Source: Bacteroidota bacterium (GTDB lineage Bacteria; Bacteroidota; Bacteroidia; Chitinophagales; Chitinophagaceae). Taken from it: a stretch of 6,763 nucleotides of DNA. This document shows positions 1 to 5,905 of the stretch, in pieces. Position 1 is the stretch's first letter. Each line of letters begins with the position of its first letter. The notes below the pieces were generated by a model. That model did no database searches and had not been told where the DNA came from. It saw only the letters and a list, made by a program, of their open reading frames with translations. The stretch lies in contig JAEWIW010000016.1 in assembly GCA_023386855.1 (NCBI GenBank), positions 1 through 6,763 on the forward strand. Reading direction: 5' to 3'. The position numbers were made by a program, and so were the translations under genes.

Positions 1-159
1 CTGAATGGAAGAGTGGGGATACACAACCAGCGGTTTGAACTGGGATTCTGGATGAGGAATATTACCGATACAAGGTATGTGGATTATGCCTATGATTTTG
101 GTGCTGTGCATCTTGCAGATCCTGCAACCTTAGGAGGAAGCATCAGGTTTAATTTCTAG
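1..159 (+). CDS. TonB-dependent receptor-like protein, C-terminal fragment (5' end outside window)
   Basis: The frame is open from base 1 and ends in TAG at 157-159, giving the last 52 residues of a longer protein. The fragment alternates hydrophobic and polar residues as outer-membrane beta-strands do. It contains the motif W-M-R-N-I-T-D-T-R-Y-V (about residues 17-27), which matches the 'xNLTDxxY' signature found near the end of TonB-dependent receptors. It closes with L-G-G-S-I-R-F-N-F, a final strand ending in phenylalanine, as expected for recognition by the BAM insertion machinery. Such receptors take up siderophores, cobalamin or glycans across the outer membrane using TonB/ExbBD energy. 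The ligand cannot be told from this piece. No SusD-like gene follows, which argues mildly against a polysaccharide-utilisation pair, although one could lie upstream. A terminator follows directly. Another outer-membrane beta-barrel family is the main alternative. Confidence 0.72.
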   Translation: MNGRVGIHNQRFELGFWMRNITDTRYVDYAYDFGAVHLADPATLGGSIRFNF

Positions 160-179
160 GTAGAAGGTTTAAATAATGT

Positions 180-228
180 AAAGGACCGGGATATTAGAAA
201 GCGACAGCTTTTAGCACCCCGGTCTTTT
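180..228 (+). terminator. Intrinsic terminator hairpin A, downstream of the receptor gene
   Basis: GACCGGG (184-190) pairs perfectly with CCCGGTC (218-224). The stem extends outward through A-rich 180-183 against the T-run 225-228, including one G-T pair. Inside the loop a second small stem forms, AAAGC (198-202) with GCTTT (207-211) around GACA. The run of five T at 225-229 follows the GC core, so the plus-strand transcript looks like a rho-independent terminator 21 bp after the receptor stop codon. It may also help stop the convergent minus-strand transcript. Confidence 0.75.
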
Positions 229-232
229 TCAT

Positions 233-276
233 AAAGGACTGGGACGCTAATGAAATATTAGTTATTCCGGTCCTTT
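233..276. terminator. Terminator hairpin B, probably bidirectional, overlapping the antiporter 3' end
   Basis: AAAGGAC (233-239) pairs with GTCCTTT (270-276). The stem continues inward through 240-244 against 265-269 with two G-T pairs, and a nested CTAAT/ATTAG stem (247-251 with 257-261) encloses GAAAT. On the plus strand it ends in TTTT (274-277). On the minus strand only TTT and then mixed sequence follows, so termination there would be weaker and may need hairpin A as well. The right arm (258-276) lies inside the last codons and stop of the minus-strand antiporter gene. Confidence 0.6.
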
Positions 277-1475
277 TCAAATTTCTGCATGAACCGGCTT
301 GCGGTTAGTCCATGTATGATCACCGAAAGAAATACGATCAGTGATACCAGTGCCCAGATCTCTCTTTCCTGGAAGCCGGTGACCATGGTGAAGGCAAATG
401 CCAGGTAAAAGAAGGAACCGATCCCCCTGATGCCGAGGAAGCTGATAGCCAGTTTTTCTTTCATGGATATTTTGGTATTGATGAGTGTAAGCATCGCACA
501 TGCCGGCCTGATTACAAACAGGAAGAGCAGTGCCATCAATAAGTGCTTCCAGGTGAGCGGATCAAAGATGCCATGTACAATTGTTCCGCCCAACAATAAC
601 AATACGATCGCCAGCAGCATTCTTTCTACCTCGTCCATAAAAGCATGAAGCTTCCTGTGGTATTTATGATCCATCTGGTAATTGCGCAGCGTTAACGCGG
701 TAATGAACACTGCTATGAAGCCGTAACCACTCACCATTTCTGTTGCCCCATAAGTGAGCAGTGTTGCCGACAAGGCAACAAATCCATCGCGGGTATATAA
801 TGAACTGAATTTTCCCGGCAGGTCAAAAACTAGGTAAGCTATAAAACGGCCTAAAATATAACCCATGATGACCCCTGCAAATACTTTGTATAGCAGGTAG
901 AACAGTGCCCATTCGGTGTAGGTATGGTCGGTGGTAGAAAGCATTATGGCCAGCCAGGTGAAAGGAAAGGCCATGCCATCATTCAGTCCTGCCTCGGCAG
1001 TAAGCGAAAACCTTACGGTATGTGGTGTGTTTTCCAAAGGTGGTCCCACCTGTACATCGGAAGCCAGCACGGGATCGGTTGGAGCCAGCGCTGCCGCCAG
1101 CAGCAATGCGGATGCGATGGGCATTTCAAGCCATTCAGCGCCAAGCCAGGTTACGATGCCGATGCAGAGGATCATGGTGATCACCACCAGCTTGAAAGGG
1201 ATCCTCCATTGTTTAAAAGAAAATTTTTCATCGATCTTTAACCCTGTACCCATTAGGGAAATAATCACCACAAGTTCTGTAAGGTGAAGGGTAAATTCTT
1301 TATGGTCGAAAGGATCGGGAAAGGGTAAGGTACCGGTAAGAGAAAAGACGAGCATGCCCGCAAGCACATAGATAAGAGAGTAAGATATCTTGGTCAGCCT
1401 GGTGATGGCCGGCATCCAGGCCATTCCAAGGGCCGCGATGCCGATCACCATTAAGCTGAAAAAATATCCATGCAT
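258..1475 (-). CDS. Cation:proton antiporter, CPA1/NhaP-like
   Basis: This 405-residue polytopic inner-membrane protein is almost entirely hydrophobic segments, roughly 11-13 membrane spans, with a short charged tail. It carries the family's core motifs: A-P-T-D-P-V-L-A (131-138), the unwound-helix motif of CPA antiporters, and E-A-G-L-N-D-G (161-167). The N165-D166 pair there is the ion-binding 'ND' of electroneutral CPA1 members, as opposed to the 'DD' of NhaA-like exchangers. Further family features are R323-P324 and a G-I-R-G-I-G stretch (348-353). The expected role is exchange of Na+ or K+ for H+ in pH and salt homeostasis; which cation is used cannot be read from the sequence. There is no cytosolic TrkA-N/TrkA-C domain, and the length fits a transport domain alone. 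The start is the ATG at 1475, 35 bp after the NIPSNAP stop. Its A/C-rich leader has no Shine-Dalgarno, as is usual in Bacteroidota. It is probably co-transcribed with the NIPSNAP gene. Confidence 0.9.
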   Translation of the reverse strand: MHGYFFSLMVIGIAALGMAWMPAITRLTKISYSLIYVLAGMLVFSLTGTLPFPDPFDHKEFTLHLTELVVIISLMGTGLKIDEKFSFKQWRIPFKLVVITMILCIGIVTWLGAEWLEMPIASALLLAAALAPTDPVLASDVQVGPPLENTPHTVRFSLTAEAGLNDGMAFPFTWLAIMLSTTDHTYTEWALFYLLYKVFAGVIMGYILGRFIAYLVFDLPGKFSSLYTRDGFVALSATLLTYGATEMVSGYGFIAVFITALTLRNYQMDHKYHRKLHAFMDEVERMLLAIVLLLLGGTIVHGIFDPLTWKHLLMALLFLFVIRPACAMLTLINTKISMKEKLAISFLGIRGIGSFFYLAFAFTMVTGFQEREIWALVSLIVFLSVIIHGLTASRFMQKFEKDRNN

Positions 1476-1510
1476 GCTGCTGTTGTTGCAAAGGCAATGC
1501 CTTGGTTGGA

Positions 1511-2293
1511 TCAGAGATCAGAATAAGCCGTAGGCTTCAAGAACAAAATATCCGCTTTTGATACATTGTTCTGGTATTCGGGCATAGAAGAAAGGGTCTT
1601 CCATTCAGGATCATTACCAAAGGCCTTCCAGTGTTCATTCCTTTTATCCATATTCTCAAAAGTGGTCATATACATCAGGTTGGGCATCCTGCTTCCATAA
1701 AGCACTTCAGCATAGAATACGGCATGGAACCCAAGCCGGTCGAACAGTTTCACTTCACCACCCTTATTGAACATCTGTACTTTGTTGGCATATAGGTTTT
1801 CTGTTGGTCCCTCGTAACTCCTCAACTCATAAACCCTTTCAGCAGGGTCATTTTTCCAGCCTGGCTTTGAAAATACCGGGTGATCACTGAATGCTTTCAG
1901 TAAAATTCTTTCCTGCCTGAGGAAGGGAGGATGATCATGCGCAGCATTAAGATAAGCACTTCCTTTTTGCAGGTAATTGTTATCCGCATCCAGTTTTTGC
2001 TGGTAGCCCGCTGCCTGTTCAGCGTTGCGCAAAGGGATCAATACATATAACTTTTTTACCGCTGCCGTATCGTTGGCTATAGCGGTAAATACCCCGACGG
2101 CGGGAATGCCCTGTTTTTTCAAAGCAGGCACCAGTGCGTTTTCCAGGTAATTTTCAACGGAAGAAAGCTGGCTGTTGTCAGCGAGTGAATAAACCCTTAA
2201 CTCATAAAACTCCAGCTTTGGCTTTGGGCCATTTGAGTAAGCTGTCACCATACAAAACAACCCGAGGGCAATGGATAGAACATATTTTTTCAT
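1511..2293 (-). CDS. Exported NIPSNAP-family protein
   Basis: This 260-residue protein starts with a Sec-type signal peptide: K2-K3, a hydrophobic core at 4-18, and likely cleavage near A18-Y-S20. The mature part shows two related halves, each opening with a strand of the pattern YELR. These are F-Y-E-L-R-V-Y (29-35) and V-Y-E-L-R-S-Y (154-160). The second half is the better NIPSNAP match: E-G-x-x-x-x-Y (161-168), F-x-x-x-G-E (175-180), the L-G-F-H-A-V (187-192) segment, and a W-K-A-F (222-225) block followed by the P-E-W (229-231) block. NIPSNAP domains form dimeric ferredoxin-like alpha/beta barrels. Their bacterial function is largely unknown, and eukaryotic members are mitochondrial. The exported location is predicted from the signal peptide only. 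It is the first gene of a probable two-gene unit with the antiporter, and no functional link between them is evident. C14 does not sit in a convincing lipobox, so a periplasmic protein is preferred over a lipoprotein. Confidence 0.87.
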   Translation of the reverse strand: MKKYVLSIALGLFCMVTAYSNGPKPKLEFYELRVYSLADNSQLSSVENYLENALVPALKKQGIPAVGVFTAIANDTAAVKKLYVLIPLRNAEQAAGYQQKLDADNNYLQKGSAYLNAAHDHPPFLRQERILLKAFSDHPVFSKPGWKNDPAERVYELRSYEGPTENLYANKVQMFNKGGEVKLFDRLGFHAVFYAEVLYGSRMPNLMYMTTFENMDKRNEHWKAFGNDPEWKTLSSMPEYQNNVSKADILFLKPTAYSDL

Positions 2294-2332
2294 AATTGCA
2301 CCAATTAAGTTTTGCCGTTAAATTACACCAAT
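2294..2332. repeat. Imperfect direct repeat in the divergent intergenic region
   Basis: AATTGCACCAAT (2294-2305) and AATTACACCAAT (2321-2332) match at 11 of 12 positions, 27 bp start to start. The first copy with its next base is also a perfect inverted repeat, AATTG-CAC-CAATT (2294-2306). It lies just upstream of the NIPSNAP start codon. It could be an operator, but in AT-rich DNA this short it may also be chance. Confidence 0.35.
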
Positions 2333-2344
2333 CGGGGGTATTGT

Positions 2345-2352
2345 TATATTTG
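2345..2352 (+). promoter_or_regulatory. Bacteroidota -7 promoter element (TAnnTTTG) for the Nif3/zinc-ribbon unit
   Basis: TATATTTG at 2345-2352 is an exact match to the TAnnTTTG consensus used by the primary sigma factor of Bacteroidota. It lies four bases before the Nif3 ATG at 2357. No TTG/TTTG -33 element is found at the usual distance; TTTG at 2311-2314 is about 30 bp away, which is too far. If active, transcription would begin at or very near the start codon. Confidence 0.45.
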
Positions 2353-2356
2353 AAAG

Positions 2357-3490
2357 ATGAAAATTGCAGAAGTGACCGGCATGCTGGAGCAGCTGGCTCC
2401 GCCGGAACTCCAGGAATCATATGATAATGCGGGATTGATCACGGGCAATGCCTCTACGGAATGCACAGGTATCCTTTGCACACTGGATGCAACAGAGGAA
2501 GTGATTGATGAAGCCATTGCCGCTGGGGTGAACCTGGTTGTTGCGCATCATCCCATCATATTTTCAGCACTGAAAAAGATCAATGGAAAGAATTACGTGG
2601 AACGGACGGTGATCAAAGCTATCCGCAACGATATAGCGATTTATGCCATCCATACCAACCTCGACAATGTGATCAATGGGGTAAATGGACGCATGGCTGA
2701 TTTGCTCGGGCTGCAGCAGCGGCAGGTACTTTCTCCCAAAAAAGAAATGCTCCGGAAACTGTACAGCTTTGTTCCTCACGATCACCTTGATAAGGTCAGG
2801 GACGCGGTTTTCAGGGCAGGAGCCGGTTATATCGGCAATTACAGCGAATGCGGTTTTACGGTTAAAGGCACAGGCACCTTCAAGGCAAATGAAGGGGCGG
2901 ATCCTTTCGTAGGAGAAAAAGGACAGCGGCATGAAGAGCCGGAAACCAGGTTCGAAGTGGTTTTCCCTCATTTCCTGCAGGATTCGGTAGTGAAAGCCTT
3001 ACTGGAAGCCCATCCTTACGAGGAAGTGGCCTACGACATCCTGGCGTTAAAGAACGACTGGCTGCAGGTGGGTTCAGGGTTAACAGGCTCATTACCAGCA
3101 GCAATGGATGAGGTTGAATTCCTCGGGATGGTGGCAGAGAAATTCCGCCTTAAGGTGATCAGGCATACCGCTTTTACAGGTAAAAAACTCAAGAAAGTAG
3201 CTTTATGTGGTGGCGCGGGCAGCTTTCTATTAAAGGACGCCCTGGTATCTGGAGCGGATATTTACCTTACGGCCGACATGAAATACCACGAATTCTTTGA
3301 TGCGGAGGGCAGGATCCTTGTTTGCGATATCGGGCATTATGAGAGTGAACAGTTTACAGTTGACCTGCTGAATGAAATTTTGGTGGAAAAATTCCCTACC
3401 TTTGCCGTCCTTAAATCGAAGGTGGTGACCAACCCGGTGCAATACTTTTCGATAAATAACAAATTACAAACAGACCATGGCCAACGTTAA
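2357..3490 (+). CDS. Nif3-like dinuclear metal-centre protein (NIF3/YbgI/DUF34 family, long form)
   Basis: This 377-residue cytosolic protein has both halves of the NIF3 fold. Visible metal ligands are H64-H65 in V-A-H-H-P-I-I-F, D103 in H99-T-N-L-D103, and H327 with E331 in G-H-Y-E-S-E. These align with the five ligands described for E. coli YbgI. Residues of about 133-234 form an inserted domain ending in A-H-P-Y-E-E-V-A-Y (218-226). This is the PII/CutA-like insertion seen in the long, roughly 370-residue forms from Firmicutes and Bacteroidota; E. coli YbgI lacks it. Family members assemble into hexameric toroids. The old annotation 'GTP cyclohydrolase I type 2' is weakly supported, and the physiological reaction is still uncertain. 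The start is the ATG at 2357, directly after a TAnnTTTG element. The 3' end overlaps the zinc-ribbon gene by 14 bp, which suggests co-transcription and translational coupling. Confidence 0.93.
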   Translation: MKIAEVTGMLEQLAPPELQESYDNAGLITGNASTECTGILCTLDATEEVIDEAIAAGVNLVVAHHPIIFSALKKINGKNYVERTVIKAIRNDIAIYAIHTNLDNVINGVNGRMADLLGLQQRQVLSPKKEMLRKLYSFVPHDHLDKVRDAVFRAGAGYIGNYSECGFTVKGTGTFKANEGADPFVGEKGQRHEEPETRFEVVFPHFLQDSVVKALLEAHPYEEVAYDILALKNDWLQVGSGLTGSLPAAMDEVEFLGMVAEKFRLKVIRHTAFTGKKLKKVALCGGAGSFLLKDALVSGADIYLTADMKYHEFFDAEGRILVCDIGHYESEQFTVDLLNEILVEKFPTFAVLKSKVVTNPVQYFSINNKLQTDHGQR

Positions 3491-4232
3491 AGATTTTTCG
3501 GTAGAGGAAAAATTGTCCTCACTGGTTACCCTGCAGAAGATCGAATCAAAGATCGATGAGATCCAGGTGTTAAAAGGTGAACTTCCCATGGAAGTAAGCG
3601 ACCTGGAAGATGAGATCACCGGATTGCATGCACGCCAGACCAGGATCGAAGAGGAGATCAACGGCATCCAGGAATTTATCAACCAGAAGAAAGAAGCGAT
3701 CAAGGAAGCAGAAGCCCTGATCAAGAAATACGAGAAGCAAAGCGAGAACGTAAAGAACAGTCGTGAGTTTGAAGCGATCAGTAAGGAAATTGAAATGCAG
3801 CAGCTGGAAATGAAACTTGCTGAAAAGCATATCAAGGATGCTAATGAAGAGATTGCCGAGAAAGTGGTGGTACTGGAAAAAGCTAAAAAGAATCTCGGAA
3901 ATAAAGATGGTATCCTGACCGCAAAGAAAGGTGAACTGGAAAAGATCATTGCTTCTACTGAAAAGGAAGAAAATCATTTCAATAAACTTTCTTCTGAAGC
4001 AAGGGAGAAAGTGGAAGGAAGGTTGCTGAATTCCTACGACAGGATCCGTAAAAATTACCGCAATGGCCTTGCGGTGGTTCCAGTTGAAAGAGATGCCTGC
4101 GGTGGTTGCTATAATGCCATCCCGCCCCAGCGCCAGAGCGAGATCAAGCAGCGCAAAAAGATCATCGTTTGTGAGAACTGCGGAAGGATCCTGGTGGATC
4201 GCGACCTGTTCGACAGCGTTGAAGTAAAATAA
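3477..4232 (+). CDS. Coiled-coil C4-type zinc-ribbon protein (zf-RING_7 / HP0958-like)
   Basis: This 251-residue cytosolic protein is about 80% charged alpha-helix. Residues of about 10-190 are rich in K, E, Q and L with heptad-like spacing and few helix breakers, consistent with an antiparallel coiled-coil hairpin. A small C-terminal zinc ribbon follows, with ligands C208-x-x-C211 and C232-x-x-C235. Between them lies the family-typical Y-N-A-I-P-P-Q (212-218) and a basic stretch K224-Q-R-K-K228. The architecture matches the family including Helicobacter HP0958/FlgZ and Chlamydia CT398/CdsZ, for which roles in RNA binding, RpoN contact and secretion have been reported. Its role in Bacteroidota is not established, and a nucleic-acid or ribosome-related function is only inference. 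The ATG at 3477 lies inside the end of the Nif3 gene, in a different frame. There is no clear Shine-Dalgarno, so translation may depend on ribosomes finishing Nif3. A strong terminator follows. Confidence 0.92.
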   Translation: MANVKDFSVEEKLSSLVTLQKIESKIDEIQVLKGELPMEVSDLEDEITGLHARQTRIEEEINGIQEFINQKKEAIKEAEALIKKYEKQSENVKNSREFEAISKEIEMQQLEMKLAEKHIKDANEEIAEKVVVLEKAKKNLGNKDGILTAKKGELEKIIASTEKEENHFNKLSSEAREKVEGRLLNSYDRIRKNYRNGLAVVPVERDACGGCYNAIPPQRQSEIKQRKKIIVCENCGRILVDRDLFDSVEVK

Positions 4233-4256
4233 ATTAAGATCATTCTTATACATTAC

Positions 4257-4281
4257 AGGTTGCCAAAAGGCAACCTTTTTT
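4257..4281 (+). terminator. Intrinsic terminator of the Nif3/zinc-ribbon unit
   Basis: AGGTTGCC (4257-4264) pairs perfectly with GGCAACCT (4269-4276) around an AAAA loop, and six T follow (4276-4281). This is a canonical rho-independent terminator 24 bp after the zinc-ribbon stop codon. It implies that the next gene has its own promoter or depends on read-through. Confidence 0.92.
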
Positions 4282-4306
4282 GTTTGTTGTTGATATCTTG
4301 CATACC

Positions 4307-5803
4307 ATGGGAGAACTGGTTCGTTTGTTGTTCATGACTGTTTTACTGGCTGGCTTCCTGCTAACACCGGGAACCCATGCCAACCCGGTTTATGACTTCA
4401 ACGATAACTGCAGGAATGCATACAATGCTGTAATGCAATTAAGGGTACAGGAAGCCTCGAGGCTGCTGGCAATAGAAAAGCATTCCAATCCTTCCAACCT
4501 GGTTCCTGTGATGCTCGAAAATTATATCGACTTCTTTGAGCTCTTTTTTAATGAAGATCCTGCAGCGTACCGGCGATACCAGGGCAATTACCAGCGAAGG
4601 CTTGAATTGCTTTCCAGCGGGCCGGAAAATTCACCCTATTACCTACATGCGAAATCCGTTGTTCACCTGCAATGGGCTTTTATCCAGGTCAAATTTGGAA
4701 AACACTGGGATGGAGGATGGTCGTTCAGGAGGTCCTTTCTTCAAAGCAGGGAAAATAACCGGAAGTTCCCCGGCTTTACACCTTCACTCCTTTACGTAGG
4801 CGCCATGGAAACCGCCGCCGGCACCATTCCTGATGGTTATAAATGGTTATCCGGTTTGCTGGGAATCAAAGGCTCTATCGATGCCGGGATCAAAAAACTT
4901 GAAACATTTATAAATGATAAGGAGCCGCTGAGCGAATTGTACCGGGATGAAGCCATCTTCTATTATTTATATCTGCGCAATTACGTGTTGAATGATCGCA
5001 AGGGTGTGTTCCAATATTTGCAGGATCACTCTTTCGACCTGGTCAATAACCATCTCTTTGCCTATATGGCTGCCAACCTGAGCATCAATAACCAGCGTTC
5101 CGCGAAAGCGCGATCCATTATCAGCGCTATTAACAGGTCGGCTGAATACCTTCAAACACCGGTATGGGATCTTGAAATGGGATATGCAAAACTATATATG
5201 CTCGACAAGAGTGCCGGCGCGCATTTTGAGCGGTTCATCCGTGATTTCAGGGGCCGGTATTATGTCAAGGATGCGCTTCAGAAACTGAGCTGGTATTATT
5301 ACCTGCAGGGCAACAGGCAACAGGCGCAGCGTTACAGGGATATGATTCTTGAAAAAGGAACCCTTGATACGGAGGCAGATAAGCAGGCTAACAAGGAAGC
5401 ACAAACGAAGCAGTGGCCAAACCCATTATTATTAAGGGCAAGATTGCTTAATGATGGTGGAAACAACAGGGAAGCACTTGCCCTGCTGCATGGAAAAACA
5501 ATTGATGATTTTGAACGACGGGAAGATAAACTGGAGTTTGCCTATCGTGCAGGACGTTTATTTGATGACCTTGATAATGAAGAACAGGCTATCCGCTTTT
5601 ATAAGCTGGCATTGTCGCTCGGGGAGAAAAGACCGGAGTATTTCGCCGCCCGTGCTGCCTTGCAGATCGGGTATATTTTTGAAAAGAAACAATTGTGCGA
5701 CGAGGCTGGTATATGGTTTAGAAAATGCCTGGAGATGAAGGATCACGATTATAAAAATTCACTCGACCAGAAAGCAAAGGCAGGCATCATGCGTTGCAGG
5801 TAA
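4307..5803 (+). CDS. Exported TPR-repeat protein of unknown function
   Basis: From the ATG at 4307 this is a 498-residue protein with a signal peptide: a hydrophobic core at about 4-20 and likely cleavage after T-H-A25. An in-frame TTG at 4280 would add nine residues but starts inside the T-run of the preceding terminator, so it is disfavoured. The mature protein is helical throughout and rich in Y, R and L. The clearest tetratricopeptide-like units are at about 372-400, 407-440 (A-Y-R-A-G-R-L-F-D-D followed by E-Q-A-I-R-F-Y) and 446-478. The end, N-S-L-D-Q-K-A-K-A-G-I (484-494), is a familiar capping pattern in Bacteroidota TPR proteins. Residues of about 160-200 (P-D-G-Y-K-W-L followed by G-I-K-G) recall the TTC39/Iml2 family, a weak resemblance judged by eye. 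TPR proteins are usually scaffolds, so a periplasmic protein-interaction role is likely, but I do not recognise a specific gene. No catalytic motif is seen. Confidence 0.85.
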   Translation: MGELVRLLFMTVLLAGFLLTPGTHANPVYDFNDNCRNAYNAVMQLRVQEASRLLAIEKHSNPSNLVPVMLENYIDFFELFFNEDPAAYRRYQGNYQRRLELLSSGPENSPYYLHAKSVVHLQWAFIQVKFGKHWDGGWSFRRSFLQSRENNRKFPGFTPSLLYVGAMETAAGTIPDGYKWLSGLLGIKGSIDAGIKKLETFINDKEPLSELYRDEAIFYYLYLRNYVLNDRKGVFQYLQDHSFDLVNNHLFAYMAANLSINNQRSAKARSIISAINRSAEYLQTPVWDLEMGYAKLYMLDKSAGAHFERFIRDFRGRYYVKDALQKLSWYYYLQGNRQQAQRYRDMILEKGTLDTEADKQANKEAQTKQWPNPLLLRARLLNDGGNNREALALLHGKTIDDFERREDKLEFAYRAGRLFDDLDNEEQAIRFYKLALSLGEKRPEYFAARAALQIGYIFEKKQLCDEAGIWFRKCLEMKDHDYKNSLDQKAKAGIMRCR

Positions 5804-5905
5804 GCTTTTTTGATCATCCTGCCACGAGGTATTGTGGAGAAAAAGCAAGTAAAAAACTTTTTCCAGATGCTTCAATAGTAGGAATTTTATAGCCAATAAT
5901 TTCTT

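Noticed and set aside
924..1287. Two overlapping plus-strand frames (105 and 118 codons) inside the antiporter gene
   Set aside because: They lie opposite the conserved APTDP and ND core of the antiporter. Their translations show low-complexity S/A/G-rich sequence without recognisable domains.
2252..2254. Cys14 of the NIPSNAP protein as a lipoprotein attachment site
   Set aside because: The preceding residues L-G-L-F do not fit a lipobox (small residues at -3 to -1), and the cysteine sits in the middle of the hydrophobic core rather than at its end.
3570..4253. A 227-codon minus-strand open frame and a 161-codon one (3464-3949) opposite the zinc-ribbon gene
   Set aside because: They are antisense shadows of a K/E-rich coiled-coil gene, which reads as F/L/S-rich on the other strand. 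The plus-strand protein has clear family motifs and the antisense frames have none.
4280..4306. TTG-initiated nine-residue N-terminal extension of the TPR protein
   Set aside because: It begins within the terminator T-run and puts polar residues ahead of a signal peptide that is complete from the ATG at 4307.
5839..5863. Inverted repeat GAAAAAG / CTTTTTC (5839-5845 with 5857-5863) between the TPR gene and recN
   Set aside because: The stem is a 7-bp AT-rich one with an 11-base A-rich loop, and the T-run is part of the stem rather than following it. It is not a convincing terminator or operator and is likely chance in A/T-rich spacer DNA.
5804..5905. A possible SOS/LexA-type operator upstream of recN
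   Set aside because: I looked for a palindromic LexA-like box and saw none. Many Bacteroidota lack a classical SOS box, so no regulatory claim is made.
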